Origin: Planctomycetaceae bacterium
GTDB lineage: Bacteria; Planctomycetota; Planctomycetia; Planctomycetales; Planctomycetaceae
NCBI GenBank assembly: GCA_041398785.1
Contig: JAWKUA010000025.1
Span: forward strand, 1 to 64,000
DNA length: 64,000 bases
Direction of reading: 5' to 3'
The notes under the pieces are model-generated. The model worked only from the letters and a program-made list of their open reading frames with translations. It searched no databases and had not been told where the DNA came from. Below, piece after piece: positions 7,801 through 17,069 of the stretch (its first letter is position 1; each line of letters begins with the position of its first letter). A program made the translations under genes and the position numbers.

Positions 7801-10591
7801 TGTCGTCCTGTTCGGTACGAATCTGCAGGGACCGGCGGCCATAAGCAATCCCGCGCCGGTTCAGCGGAATCAGGCTCATGGCCGGAGCGTGTTCGGAGTA
7901 AGCCTGAGCAAGTTCAGCGGTCGGCCGGTATCGCTCCGCCAGATTCATGCCTCGCAGGTGTACGTACAGCACGGAAAGCTTGCCGCGCAGGTACCAATAG
8001 CCGTAGGCAAGCCGGCTGTGCAGTCGCCAGATCAGGCGATCGCGCAGCGGAGCTTCGCCTTCGACCCGCGACGTGAACTGTCGCGGCAGAAGCGTATGCA
8101 GTGCCTGGACGAAGAATTCCCGCAGGAAGCAAAACGGAAGACACCACTTCGTCGGCAGACGGCCTCCCAGACTCTTCAGCGCGGATTCCCAAAGCTGCAC
8201 GGCGCGGTCTTTCGCGTCCTGTTTAAACGCCAGCTCACCCAGCTTCAGCGTGACCAGTGCCCGCGTGACGGGAGAATCGGCGCGTCGAATCGCGGCTTCC
8301 AGCAGCGGTTCCGCTTCGTCGTAGCGGCCCGTCAGCATCAGGACATCGCCGAGTCCGTGCAGGGCGGATGCGTCCGGTTCTTCCCCGGAGACCCGGGCGC
8401 TGCGAAGAACGATCGAATACTGTTGCTCGGCGGCCTCCAGAGCATGATGTCGCTGAGCGCTCCGCGCGGCCTGAAGTGCGAACGGCAGCGCCAGATCCGC
8501 GCGGCCGGCGGCATCATAATGCGAAGCGATATCGAAGATGCGGTCCGGTTCGTGCTGCTGCAGGTATTCCGCCGCACGCTGATGAATGGACTGGCAGGCG
8601 GCCGCCGTCAGTGTTCGCATGACCGCGCCGCGAATCTGGTCATGGACGAACGAGCACGAACATCCGGTGACCGATTCCCAGATCAGGTGATTTCGCCGCG
8701 GTTCCAGCAACAGCTCAACGACGCGTTCGCGGGGAATGTCGGCCAGTTGCGAAGCCATCTCGATGGAAAACGTCTTTCCCAGGACGGCGCCAACGGCCAG
8801 CAGTTTGCGTGATTCTTCCGGCAGGCGCACCATCCGCTGCTTCAGTACTTCCGCTGCTTCGCCGGACATCTGCAGATCAAGCAGCCGTTCCTGGTCGAAT
8901 TGCCAGCCGGTGTTTGACGGTGTCAGGATATGCCCTTCGACAAGTCCTCGCAGAACAGCAGACGCGGCGAACGGATTGCCGGTGGAGATTTTCCAGACGG
9001 CATCCAGAACTTCCGCCGGCAGATCTCCCGCCATCGATTCCGCCAGCTTGTTGGATTCATCGCGATTCAGCGGCCCGAGTGTGAGTTCCGCTCGGCAGTT
9101 CAGGCTTCCGTGTAAACGATCGGCAAGGCGGTCGAACGGTCGCGTGGCAACGACCAGCATCGTGTGCCGTGGTTGAGTCAGGTTCCAGCGTTCCAGCATG
9201 GTCAGCGTCAGGTCGTCGGCCCACTGAGCGTCGTCCAGCAGCAGCAGCACCGGGGCGTCTTCGGAACCCAGCGAACCCAGAAATGTCGCCAGAGTCACCG
9301 CGATGCCGCGATCCGAAAGATCTTCGACGTCGTGTTCCGGCACGGGAAGTTCCAGCGTTTCGACGAGACTCGGCAGCACGGCCGCAAGTTCTCTCGCGAA
9401 TTCCGACAATTCCAATCGAAGACGCTGTCGCAGTGCAGCGTCAGATCGAACGATCTCAACGCATTGCAGCAGGGCCTGGCGCAGTGATGCCAGGGGAGCC
9501 AGGCCGATGTGATCGTGACCCTGAGCACGCAGGATTCGAAAACCGTGCGCGACCGCCGTGCGCGAGATTTCCAACATCAATCGCGACTTGCCGACTCCCG
9601 ACGGAGCCGTGATCAGCACAGCGCTGCTGACGCCGTCGGCGACTGCGCGCAGTTCGGATTCCAGCAGAGCAACGTCTTCGGTGCGACCGACGTAAGCCGG
9701 TTCGATCAGCGTTTCACGTCGATCCATCGTGCCGGCGACAAAGCTGACGGGACCGCTTCCGCGCAGGATTTCGCGAACCTGCTGAATGTCGTATCGAGCG
9801 CCCGCGGCAGACTGATAGCGGTCTCGCGGATGTTTCAGCAGCAGGTGCTGAACAATGTCGTTCAGCGATCGCGGGATCGCGGGATTGATCTCCGTCAGGT
9901 CCGGAACCGGCGACGTCATGTGACGGAAGAGCAGGTCACTGGACTGTTCGGCCGAAAATGGTGCGTGTCCGGTCAGGCAGGCAAACAGCACGATGCCCGC
10001 GGAATACAGGTCGGCGCTGGCCTTCACATCTTCTTCCAGCGCTCCCAGCGCTTCCGGTGACGCGTACGTTGCAAACGTGCTGACTCCGTCTTCGTTCGTC
10101 AGCCCCTGCAGAATTGCCATTGGACTGTACCCGGCCAGCAGTGCTCTGGTTCGGCCGTTCGAATGGTCAATGTAGATATCCGCCGGCAGCAGGCATCTTC
10201 GAATCAGGCCGTGTGCGTGAAGTCCCTCCAGAGCCTCAAATACGTCGTCGGCAATGCTGAGCGTTTCCTCGACCGACAACGGGCCTCTGGCCAGCCGCTC
10301 CGCCAGTGTTGGCAGCGACAACAGCGGACACACAACACGGCCGACGTGATCGTCGAATTCGAAATCGCATGGAGTCGCCACGCGATCCAGCACCACGGAA
10401 GAAAGCCGGGCCACTTCGTAGTGCAGCCGCATTCGAATCGCGGCCGGGATGCTGTCGCTGAACGGGACTTCATGGACACATACACGCTGTCCGCCCGCAT
10501 CGATCCCCGTCAGCGAACGGAACGCGCCGTAGTCGCAGACGATGGGATCCGGTTGATAGTGTGACCAGATTCTCGAGTTTCTCTCGGACAT
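4778..10591 (-). CDS. giant hybrid signalling protein: pseudokinase-AAA-TPR-GAF-histidine kinase-REC-HPt
   Basis: One 1937-residue frame carries a complete signalling chain. Residues 15-275 have a serine/threonine-kinase-like fold, but the HRDLKPEN loop is degenerate (HGLIRRCLLPADIYID, 127-142) and the DFG position reads LAGYS, so it is probably a pseudokinase. A STAND/AAA ATPase follows, with P-loop APSGVGKSRL (329-338) and Walker B LLLLDDAQW (449-457). About 500 residues of TPR-like helices (700-1200) lead to a GAF domain (about 1240-1360), coiled coil, and a histidine kinase: H-box FLAHMSHEIRTP with H1428, N-box TNLVGNAIKF with N1547, and both glycine boxes. A receiver domain has phospho-acceptor D1727 and KP at 1777-1778, and the HPt domain has H1879 (AHWMKGTGGSVG). 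It has no membrane segment, so it should be a cytosolic phosphorelay sensor. No dedicated output regulator is adjacent. Confidence 0.95.
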   Translation of the reverse strand: MSERNSRIWSHYQPDPIVCDYGAFRSLTGIDAGGQRVCVHEVPFSDSIPAAIRMRLHYEVARLSSVVLDRVATPCDFEFDDHVGRVVCPLLSLPTLAERLARGPLSVEETLSIADDVFEALEGLHAHGLIRRCLLPADIYIDHSNGRTRALLAGYSPMAILQGLTNEDGVSTFATYASPEALGALEEDVKASADLYSAGIVLFACLTGHAPFSAEQSSDLLFRHMTSPVPDLTEINPAIPRSLNDIVQHLLLKHPRDRYQSAAGARYDIQQVREILRGSGPVSFVAGTMDRRETLIEPAYVGRTEDVALLESELRAVADGVSSAVLITAPSGVGKSRLMLEISRTAVAHGFRILRAQGHDHIGLAPLASLRQALLQCVEIVRSDAALRQRLRLELSEFARELAAVLPSLVETLELPVPEHDVEDLSDRGIAVTLATFLGSLGSEDAPVLLLLDDAQWADDLTLTMLERWNLTQPRHTMLVVATRPFDRLADRLHGSLNCRAELTLGPLNRDESNKLAESMAGDLPAEVLDAVWKISTGNPFAASAVLRGLVEGHILTPSNTGWQFDQERLLDLQMSGEAAEVLKQRMVRLPEESRKLLAVGAVLGKTFSIEMASQLADIPRERVVELLLEPRRNHLIWESVTGCSCSFVHDQIRGAVMRTLTAAACQSIHQRAAEYLQQHEPDRIFDIASHYDAAGRADLALPFALQAARSAQRHHALEAAEQQYSIVLRSARVSGEEPDASALHGLGDVLMLTGRYDEAEPLLEAAIRRADSPVTRALVTLKLGELAFKQDAKDRAVQLWESALKSLGGRLPTKWCLPFCFLREFFVQALHTLLPRQFTSRVEGEAPLRDRLIWRLHSRLAYGYWYLRGKLSVLYVHLRGMNLAERYRPTAELAQAYSEHAPAMSLIPLNRRGIAYGRRSLQIRTEQDDIWGQGQSLHFLAIALYSASQFEECVDVGRRSVRILERAGDFWEKHIAQYQVAASLYRLGRLSEAVQLAREAYESGLAVGDDQVCGNIIEVWARAANGDLPAEVVQRELARSRTDVQGITHVLLAQAVQMMGDEHPGEAAAVLDHAIRTARQAGIDNTYTSPLYAWKATALRCQLEMESPLTRQRRQQIIKAHHRAARCAVRVSLRFRNERPHALRELAWACVFRNRNLRAVHLLENSLRVATSHSAAYEILQTEILLHQIRSEIGFEDAAGKLDQARNRLTAFRDEQLPRRMVTSLSLVDRFDSLLESGREIASTISPELIFDKMVTASRRLLRSDCSRVIPIDETGQPVPASVPARQWILNAIKSRQAVAADAAGTDFRSLLACPVLVRGEVVACLVVSNSEVRDLFGQNELRIANYVTTIAGAAMENAEGFRELKELNINLESIVSERTSAVEARSRELQQTADHLRSTQAQLAAARDAAETASQAKTDFLAHMSHEIRTPIGAVLGFTELLLQSDEPLSAQQRQHLQRVHSNGSHLHGLLNDLLDLSRIEAGELTIESLKCPPYRLLHDVLAALQSRAIHKGLRLSLRVTGRVPESIVTDPTRLRQIITNLVGNAIKFTEEGGVDLFVETSADERLLKILVQDSGVGIDPAAQQAVFEPFRQADDSVNRKFGGTGLGLSISRKLARALGGDIELTSEPGAGSTFTVSISTGDLDNVRLLTPGEAEATLHTERREARRTADLSGTRILIADDVEANRELFSHVLRSAGAECVLVDNGARAIDRARSRHFDLILMDMRMPEVDGYTATQQLRKDGITVPIVALTANGMDEDRRRCREVGCSGYLTKPISTSDLLAAVAKKLRRKTEAVADTAPAASTAENAGQRMPRRETKRHEQPARRKTNAAAGLPADPFFRDLALRFVVKVQQSLPSILEALDQSDTELLADKAHWMKGTGGSVGLPLLTEIGRELESAAIAGDLTAASVLTGEITSFLLSLQPELSEASVLA

Positions 10592-11043
10592 AAGAAGTGC
10601 CTATGCAAGCAGCAAAGCAAACCTAGGTCCGATTAAACGCCGGGGTCCGCATCCCTAAGGGGGATTCGAGTTCAGGGGGGCGATGCCCCAGCAGGTTTCG
10701 CCCGATCCTGCGAAATGTCGCTCGAAAATCGACTTTGACGCCGGCCGTGAACTTGCTCTCAAAATTGCGATTTGAAGCCGAGACTTCCGGATTTCAACCG
10801 CAAGGCGTCACAGGATTCTGAACGTAGCGGTGAGTGCGATGCTGGATTTGTTCTGCCAACTCGATTCTGATTGAACCGTGCATCAGGCGTGTTTCGGCTG
10901 CCATAGACCGGACTCAGTTCCACTTCACCGCGTTGTCCGGAAATCGAGGTTCGATTTCGTGCGAGTAGCTTCCGACGGCAGCGACCTGATACAACTGATC
11001 GTCGCTTTTGAACGTCCTGCAGAACTTCCGGAGACTGCATCCT
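10592..11043. other. divergent intergenic region
   Basis: About 450 bases lie between the divergent signalling gene and the creatininase-family gene. A frame starting at 11008 is just an upstream extension of the creatininase frame. I see no RNA gene or repeat here; it presumably holds the two promoters. Confidence 0.45.
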
Positions 11044-11805
11044 ATGAACCTCACTGATCTTTCCTGGCCAGCCGTCGATTCGCTGGATCGCGCGACTCCG
11101 GTCGTGTTTCCGATCGCCGCGCTGGAGCAGCACGGACACCACATGCCGGTATTCACAGACAGCCTGCTGCTCGGTGAAATCATGCGGCGAGTGCAGCAGA
11201 TGCCGGTGGCCGACAACGTGCTGTTTGCTCCGCTGCAATGGCTGGGAAATTCTCACCATCATCTGGATATGCCGGGCACCATGTCGGCGACGCCGCGGCT
11301 GTATCTGGATCTGCTGAAGAATGCCGCGGACAACTTTCTGCATCACGGCTTTCGACGGATCGTGTTCATCAACGGACACGGCGGAAACATCACGCCTTCG
11401 CAGCAGGCGCTGTTTGAACTGCGGCAGGATCGACGTGACGAGATGGATCTGTTGCTGGCCAGTCTGACCTATTGGGATTCGGCAGCTCCGTCGGAAACCA
11501 TTCCCGGACTGACTCAAAGCCAGATGGGTCATGCGTGCGAATGGGAAACGTCGATGATGCTGGCGATTCGGCCCGAACTGGTTGTTGGCCATGTCAGCGA
11601 TGTTCCGGAGGTCTGGTTTGGCGAAGGAGCGGCTCCGGGCTACCGGGCATGGACCATGCGAGATCGCAGCGTCCCCGGACACATCGGCCATCCATCGTCC
11701 GCTACGCGGGAAAAGGGCGAAGCACTGTTCGACGTCTTTGCGAATGGGGTCGCAAAGTTCCTGGAACGAACCGTTTCATGGAACGGGAAAGACTGGAATC
11801 TTTGA
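11044..11805 (+). CDS. creatininase-family amidohydrolase
   Basis: This 253-residue protein belongs to the creatinine amidohydrolase (creatininase) family. It shows the metal-binding N-terminal motif ALEQHGHHMPVFTDS, the central FINGHGGN motif, and a C-terminal GHIGHPSSAT segment typical of the family. Characterised members hydrolyse cyclic amides such as creatinine or act on formamide intermediates in cofactor pathways; the substrate here is unknown. The family N-terminus normally begins about 20 residues before ALEQHG, which supports ATG 11044 (MNLTDLSW) over ATG 11008, and GGAG lies upstream. An MFS transporter starts 15 bases after its stop on the same strand, so the two are probably co-transcribed and the transporter may import the hydrolase substrate. 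Confidence 0.88.
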   Translation: MNLTDLSWPAVDSLDRATPVVFPIAALEQHGHHMPVFTDSLLLGEIMRRVQQMPVADNVLFAPLQWLGNSHHHLDMPGTMSATPRLYLDLLKNAADNFLHHGFRRIVFINGHGGNITPSQQALFELRQDRRDEMDLLLASLTYWDSAAPSETIPGLTQSQMGHACEWETSMMLAIRPELVVGHVSDVPEVWFGEGAAPGYRAWTMRDRSVPGHIGHPSSATREKGEALFDVFANGVAKFLERTVSWNGKDWNL

Positions 11806-11820
11806 AAGCATCACGCGCCT

Positions 11821-13131
11821 ATGAAAACCGATGAAGATTCGTGGTGGCCCTGGGCGGTCTGCTTCGTATTGCTGCTGGCAACGATGCTGAATTACATGGA
11901 CCGCCAGGCTCTGGCCGTGACGTTTCCGCTGCTGAAACGCGACTTCAATCTTTCGGAAGACCGCGTCGGAATGGTGGAAGGCTGCTTCGGCTATGCCTTC
12001 GCCTTCGGGTCGCTGCTGTTCGGGTTTCTGGCCGACCGATTCGGACCGCGTTATCTGTATCCCATCGTGCTGGCCGGCTGGTCACTGGCCGGAATCGCGA
12101 CTTCGATGGCTGGCCAGGAGTGGGTCCTTCGACTGTTGGAAAGTCCGGGGGACGAACCCGGCACGGCTGTCTATCGATGGCTGCTGATATGCCGCATCGT
12201 GCTGGGAGTCTGTGAAGCCGGCCACTGGCCCTGCGCACTGCTGACGGTTCGTGCGATACTGGGCGAACGTCGTCGAACGCTGGGGAACGGCATCCTGCAA
12301 AGCGGCGCTTCCATCGGAGCCGTCACGGTTCCGCTGTACATCGAAGCGGCGGAACGGGCCGGTCAGCCCTGGGAATTCCCGTTCTGGTCGATCGGCGTGG
12401 CGGGCCTGCTGTGGATTCCCGTCTGGTTCGCGTTGGTTAAGGGACGCAGCCTGTCCGGAACCAGGACCGATCGCGTCACTGACAACTCGGCCGGAATTGA
12501 GGTGACACTCACGCCGGATCACGCCCGGCACGCGGACTTCGCAAAGCGAATTGTCGTGATGCTGCTGATTGTGGGAACACTGACGATCAGTTGGCAGTTT
12601 CTGCGAGCGTGGCTGGGGCTGTTCCTGGAGGACCATCACGGTTACTCAAAGCAGGCGACTCGCGGACTGATGTCGCTGTATTTCATTTCCGCAGACGTCG
12701 GCTGCATCTTGTCGGGTATCCTGGTTGCCTGGCTGGCACGCCGCGGGATGACGGTCCAGGCTTCGCGCGTCGCCGGATTCCTGGCGTTCGCGCTGCTGAC
12801 GTCCTGCGGAGCCCTCGTTCCGTATGCCGGCAACGGCTGGCTGATGATCGCACTGCTGCTGATTGCGGGAGCCGGAATTCTGGGGCTGCATCCGTTCTAC
12901 TATTCACTGACGCAGGAACTGTCGGCACGGCACATGGGTTCGCTGAGCGGACTGCTGGCGGCGGCCGGATGGATCGTGTCCAGCACGTGGCAGATGTACC
13001 TTGGCAAATACATCCAGGAACACAAGAGCTATGAACTGGGCCTGTTGATGGTCGGCCTGGCTCCGATGATTGGCCTGGTCGCGCTGTGGCTGTTGTGGCC
13101 GCGCGAAAGGCCGGCTCTGGCCGTCGCGTGA
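11821..13131 (+). CDS. MFS transporter, hexuronate/anion:cation symporter-like
   Basis: The 436-residue protein has the hydrophobicity pattern of a 12-helix major facilitator. Helix 1 carries NYMDRQALAV, and the loop between helices 2 and 3 carries GFLADRFGPR, the MFS signature loop; the overall pattern fits the anion:cation symporter group that includes hexuronate (ExuT) and galactonate transporters. It should lie in the inner membrane and move a small organic anion. One hydrophilic segment near residues 120-135 (LESPGDEPGTAVYRW) enlarges a loop relative to the usual protein. The gene follows the creatininase-family gene by 15 bases, so a shared transcript and substrate pathway are likely. 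The exact substrate is not predictable. Confidence 0.88.
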   Translation: MKTDEDSWWPWAVCFVLLLATMLNYMDRQALAVTFPLLKRDFNLSEDRVGMVEGCFGYAFAFGSLLFGFLADRFGPRYLYPIVLAGWSLAGIATSMAGQEWVLRLLESPGDEPGTAVYRWLLICRIVLGVCEAGHWPCALLTVRAILGERRRTLGNGILQSGASIGAVTVPLYIEAAERAGQPWEFPFWSIGVAGLLWIPVWFALVKGRSLSGTRTDRVTDNSAGIEVTLTPDHARHADFAKRIVVMLLIVGTLTISWQFLRAWLGLFLEDHHGYSKQATRGLMSLYFISADVGCILSGILVAWLARRGMTVQASRVAGFLAFALLTSCGALVPYAGNGWLMIALLLIAGAGILGLHPFYYSLTQELSARHMGSLSGLLAAAGWIVSSTWQMYLGKYIQEHKSYELGLLMVGLAPMIGLVALWLLWPRERPALAVA

Positions 13132-13178
13132 CGGTTTCAGGCTCAGATCAGAGCTTGAGCGCCCGACGCGCAGGCCGG

Positions 13179-13949
13179 CTACGTCACTACCTGAGCACGT
13201 GCCATCGCCGGACCGGACCAGAACGCCATTTCCTGAGTATCCTTCGGAAAGCAGTCCAGCATCAGCCGAATGATGGCGCGGTCGTCTTCGTGCAGCGGCG
13301 CTGCCAGGCCGTCGACATCGGGAAAGCTGTGCCGCAGTCCCGCCAGAATCAGCGTCCACGCCGGACTGCGGGATTCCAGACTGTCCTGCTGAAAACGATC
13401 GTGGAAAAATTCCCGCGATCGAACTTTGTCGAACGCGTAGCTCCACAGGTCATATTCGGCCATCAGAGTACACGACAGCAGGTCTGACCAGCGTTCCGTC
13501 GATGACCGCAGCCGGTCGATGTGAATCAGTTGTTCAGACGTCAGCGACTTGTCATTCAGACAGATGCCCAGCGCCTTGTGCCGGACGGTCATATGTCCGC
13601 GATGAACATTGTTCGCCAGCGGTTCGATACGGTCTTCGCGGCGGTGACGGTCGCAGGCGGCCAGCATGATCGTCCACACGCGATTGACCAGATCGTTGAT
13701 CAGAATCTGTTCGGTCAGCGACTGAATCGGCGGCCTCAGGGGACTCAGCCCGATCAGGTGCAGCGGATCTCGAATCTGCACGCAGCTTTCCAGATCATTC
13801 AAATCCCGCATCCAGCGATTGAACCGGTTGCGGGAGCGAATGTAGTAGTCACCCAGCAGCACATTCGGAATCGGCCGTGCCTGTTCAATCAGCAGACGGC
13901 TGTGGGCCGAGAGCAGCGCAGTGACTTCGACAAGATAGGCGAGCTTCAC
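13179..13949 (-). CDS. hypothetical protein
   Basis: This 256-residue protein is not recognised. It has no signal peptide or membrane helix and is rich in alpha-helical patterning, with abundant arginine, leucine and tryptophan (RNRFNRWMRDLNDLES; AEYDLWSYAFDKVRSREFF). The coding character is good over the full length and the frame is uninterrupted. It lies alone, convergent with the MFS transporter gene (47 bases between stops) and in the same direction as the esterase-like gene upstream at 14161, with 211 bases between. It may be a lineage-restricted protein; no function is proposed. Confidence 0.7.
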   Translation of the reverse strand: MKLAYLVEVTALLSAHSRLLIEQARPIPNVLLGDYYIRSRNRFNRWMRDLNDLESCVQIRDPLHLIGLSPLRPPIQSLTEQILINDLVNRVWTIMLAACDRHRREDRIEPLANNVHRGHMTVRHKALGICLNDKSLTSEQLIHIDRLRSSTERWSDLLSCTLMAEYDLWSYAFDKVRSREFFHDRFQQDSLESRSPAWTLILAGLRHSFPDVDGLAAPLHEDDRAIIRLMLDCFPKDTQEMAFWSGPAMARAQVVT

Positions 13950-14160
13950 AGAGCGAATCCTGATTGGAAGACCGTGAATATGGCGGACAGGAAGTGTCCT
14001 GCGGGGATGGCGGTCGAGTGTTCCGGAGACAACTCAGCCGATGGAACTGGAAGGCCGTTGCTCAACATGACGCAAACGGAATGCCAGGTCCGCCATTCGG
14101 TCAATCGGCCGTGTTTCCCGGTTCAGCCGTGGATCGGACGTTGCGTTTCGGAAACAGCCG

Positions 14161-16374
14161 TCACCGGGATGATGCCGTAACGCGACGGATCAGCCAGTCG
14201 GCGATCGCTCCTTCGGCGGCGTTCGAATCAGCGGCGTTCAGAGTTTGCAGCGTTGCGTTCGCCGCCTTGTAAGCCGCCCGAGTCACCGGCTGTACATCTT
14301 CCCGAACGGTCGCCAGCGGCCGCGGCGCACACAGCGCCAGCAGCCCCGGAACATCGCCGTAACGAATCGCTCCCGGAATCAGGTTCACGTCGCGAATGTC
14401 GGTGATGTTCGCAAACCGGAAGCCGTTCATGTCCACCGCCACACCGGTCACCGCATCACCTGACAGCGCCGCGGCGGCCGCAACAATCGGCCCGGCTAAG
14501 TCGACTCCGACCAGCCGAATCGACTGAACCTGCATGTCGCGCAGCGCCGCGATCGTTTTCATCACGTCGTGAACGCGCTGAGCAAACAGGGAATGGTTGT
14601 AGCCCAGCGTGTACCCCAGAAACTCGCGGGGATTCTCCACGCTGCGTGTCTGAGTGAGCGGCTTGCCATCGGCCAGAAAATCTCCGGTGTACAGCACGTC
14701 GATTCCCAGCACCGTGAATCCGTCGTCGACCAGCTTTGCGACGTGCGGCCTGGGTTCGCCGCCATCGCTCAACAGACTGGACTTGCCCTTCAGACTCACC
14801 CACAGAACCAGTTCGCGCTGATTCGCATCGGGCTGGCGAACCGCGATTCCAGGGACTTCTTCCCCCACGGACTCCTGCCGAAGCCGGCCTTCAACGATTT
14901 CAAAACGGCCCTGCGTTCTGGTGGAATCGTGCTTTACCGTGACCTGCTGCGGTTCCGCCAGACTTCGCCCGATCATGACTTCCCACGCGCCGCCGACAAC
15001 TCGCCGGTATTCCTTCAGCGACGCGGCGTCCGTGGGCGTCAGAGCCTGGATCTTTGCCGAAAGGTCCCTGTCCAGAGCCTGCAGCACGGCAATTTCCGTC
15101 GCTTCGTTCTTTTCCGGAGCCGGATACTGATCGCTGAAGACAGTGGCTTCCGGAACCGTCAGCGGCTGGTAGTCTCGTTCAACAATTTCGTCGGCCCCCA
15201 GGTTCAGATATTGATTGAAGAACTCATACATCATCATCCGGGCGTGACGATTGTAGTTGTGCGGATAGTCGAAGTGTTTTGCGTTGACGACATCCGGGAC
15301 GTTCAGCATCGCGAAGTGCCGTTTCAGTTCGGGCAGGCCTTTGTGTTCGATGTCGACGGTCCAGTCGTTCGCGCCTGACATGAAGATCGGCCGCGGTGCC
15401 ACCATGGCCGCGAATTCGATGTTGCCCGTGTTGACTCGCAGCAGCGACGCGTTTTCACACGTGCAGCCGCCCTGCATCGCGGTCGACACCATCACCGCCG
15501 GAAACGCGGCGGCAATGCGATCGTCCAGGGCCGCCAGCATGAATGTCTGAGTGCCGCCGCCACTGGCTCCCGTGACGCCGATGCGTGCCGTGTCGCAGTC
15601 TTCGCGGCTGGTGATCCAGTCCAGAATGCGAATTGAATTCCATGTCTGCAGTCCCAGAACATTCAGGCAGCGAAGTTCCGACTGAGCGCTGAACAGTCCC
15701 CAGTGATCGGGAGAACTCATGCCGGGCCGCTGCTTCGCGAATCGGTGGGCGAGTTCGTAGGAAATGCTGCTGCCGTCCGCGTAACCCAGCATGTCGTACA
15801 GGAACACCATGCAGCCCATGCGAGCCAGTTGAACGCTTCTCGCCTGCAGCGGATGCCGACCGCCGACTTCAAAGATCTCCGCATCGGAATCCAGTTCCGT
15901 CCTGATCTGAGACTCACCGTGATCATGAAAACGCCCTTCGGCCCAGTGTCCGTGAGGACTCACGATGGTCGGCAGACGTCCGGCGGCATCCTTCGGCTTA
16001 TACAGACTGCCGGTAACCAGCAGCCCCGGACTGCTTTCGAAAAACACCCGGTCGACGGTGTAGTCGTCCCGTTCGACGCGACCGTGAACCGTCGCCCTGA
16101 TGGGCGGTCGCGAAGGCATCGGCCACAACCCGCACGCCACCAGCATCTGTCGCTTCACGTATTCCTTCCGCCGCTCCCACGCTTCCGGCGAACCGCTCGG
16201 AGCAAACGGGAAGTAGCCGTCCAGATCCTTCAGCGGTCCCAGCCGTGAATCATTCGGAACGGCCGCCGCCGCGTGCCCGCCGAAGACCGGAACCAGCGGC
16301 ACAACTCCAGCCGCCACAAGTCCCGCAGCCATGCGCTGCATTGCACCCCGCCGATCAACTGCATTGAACTTCAT
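14161..16374 (-). CDS. exported acetylxylan-esterase/prolyl-oligopeptidase-like alpha/beta hydrolase with a second degenerate module
   Basis: The 737-residue protein starts with a probable Tat leader (DRRGAMQRMAAGLVAAGVV, ending near HAAAA). The first hydrolase module contains LPTIVSPHGHW (oxyanion region), an internal helix-strand pattern and the nucleophile elbow GVTGASGGGTQTF, as in acetylxylan-esterase-type enzymes, followed by candidate acid and histidine positions (MSGANDWTVD; AKHFDYPHNYN). The second half (roughly 500-737) again looks like an alpha/beta hydrolase, with strand LVLWVSLKGKS and GFTVLGIDVLY, but its elbow position reads GVDLAGP, with aspartate in place of the usual serine. 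I infer one active and one structural or inactive module. Likely substrates are acylated plant or algal polysaccharides. No carbohydrate-active gene is adjacent. Confidence 0.85.
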   Translation of the reverse strand: MKFNAVDRRGAMQRMAAGLVAAGVVPLVPVFGGHAAAAVPNDSRLGPLKDLDGYFPFAPSGSPEAWERRKEYVKRQMLVACGLWPMPSRPPIRATVHGRVERDDYTVDRVFFESSPGLLVTGSLYKPKDAAGRLPTIVSPHGHWAEGRFHDHGESQIRTELDSDAEIFEVGGRHPLQARSVQLARMGCMVFLYDMLGYADGSSISYELAHRFAKQRPGMSSPDHWGLFSAQSELRCLNVLGLQTWNSIRILDWITSREDCDTARIGVTGASGGGTQTFMLAALDDRIAAAFPAVMVSTAMQGGCTCENASLLRVNTGNIEFAAMVAPRPIFMSGANDWTVDIEHKGLPELKRHFAMLNVPDVVNAKHFDYPHNYNRHARMMMYEFFNQYLNLGADEIVERDYQPLTVPEATVFSDQYPAPEKNEATEIAVLQALDRDLSAKIQALTPTDAASLKEYRRVVGGAWEVMIGRSLAEPQQVTVKHDSTRTQGRFEIVEGRLRQESVGEEVPGIAVRQPDANQRELVLWVSLKGKSSLLSDGGEPRPHVAKLVDDGFTVLGIDVLYTGDFLADGKPLTQTRSVENPREFLGYTLGYNHSLFAQRVHDVMKTIAALRDMQVQSIRLVGVDLAGPIVAAAAALSGDAVTGVAVDMNGFRFANITDIRDVNLIPGAIRYGDVPGLLALCAPRPLATVREDVQPVTRAAYKAANATLQTLNAADSNAAEGAIADWLIRRVTASSR

Positions 16375-16940
16375 GACTCTCTCACTTTCACTGGCCGGTC
16401 GTCGAAACGGAACATCCGGAACACTCTAACCAACGACAAGCAAAGCGCACAGCAATCCGGCATCCTGACCCGGTAGTCGAACTGGTGCCTGGAACCACGA
16501 TTTCGAGAGGTCGAAGACATGCGCCTGCCGGCAACACTGCTGCACGTCACAACTGTGTCCCGCGACATCGGGCACGAACGGAGCCTGACAGCGCCAGTCA
16601 CGAACTGACATCGCGCAGCTCGCTCTTGTGTGATGATGGTCCGTGTGTGATCGACGAGCAGCGCGACGTAGGTCTGCTTTCGCCGTGTTCGGCCGAGGTT
16701 GCGTCTTTCGGCCGGTTCATCGGCTTCGGCAGCGACGATTGCGGACGGCTTCAGGCATCCGAACATCGGCTGCGGGAACTGCTGACCAGCGGCGAGCACT
16801 GTTGACGCCACCGAACACCGCAGCGCTGAACGATCGACGAAGCCGTCCGCTGCGGCGCCGATGGTCGACAATGCCGGGTACAGAAATCATCATCACTGAC
16901 CGTTGGGCACCGGACGTCGTTGCTGCCGGGGAACGTCGTT
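16375..16940. other. intergenic region before the RAYT element
   Basis: No convincing gene is seen. Several short overlapping frames on both strands lack domains and ribosome-binding sites. The region ends at the first REP repeat copy at 16942. Confidence 0.45.
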
Positions 16941-16941
16941 T

Positions 16942-17067
16942 GGAGTGCGGTGACTGGTCACCGCTTTGGATTTCGTTCAGCCAGCCGAAAGCAGGATGAT
17001 CGTAATTAATGGGCATCGCAAGCCTGTGGACATTCAAAGCTCCGCCGAGCTGGAGCACTCCAAAGTT
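16942..17067 (+). repeat. REP-like repeat, copy 1
   Basis: This copy contains the palindrome GCGGTGAC-TG-GTCACCGC at 16947-16964, an eight-base perfect stem with a two-base loop, followed by CTTTGGA and a conserved tail of about 100 bases (TTCAGCCAGCCGAAAGCAGG and the stretch ending CACTCCAAAG). It lies directly before copy 2 in the same orientation. Confidence 0.85.
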
Positions 17068-17069
17068 CT

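Noticed and set aside
7349..8812. Plus-strand frame of 487 codons inside the giant signalling gene
   Set aside because: It lies fully opposite the TPR region of a well-supported gene and shows no recognisable motif or ribosome-binding site.
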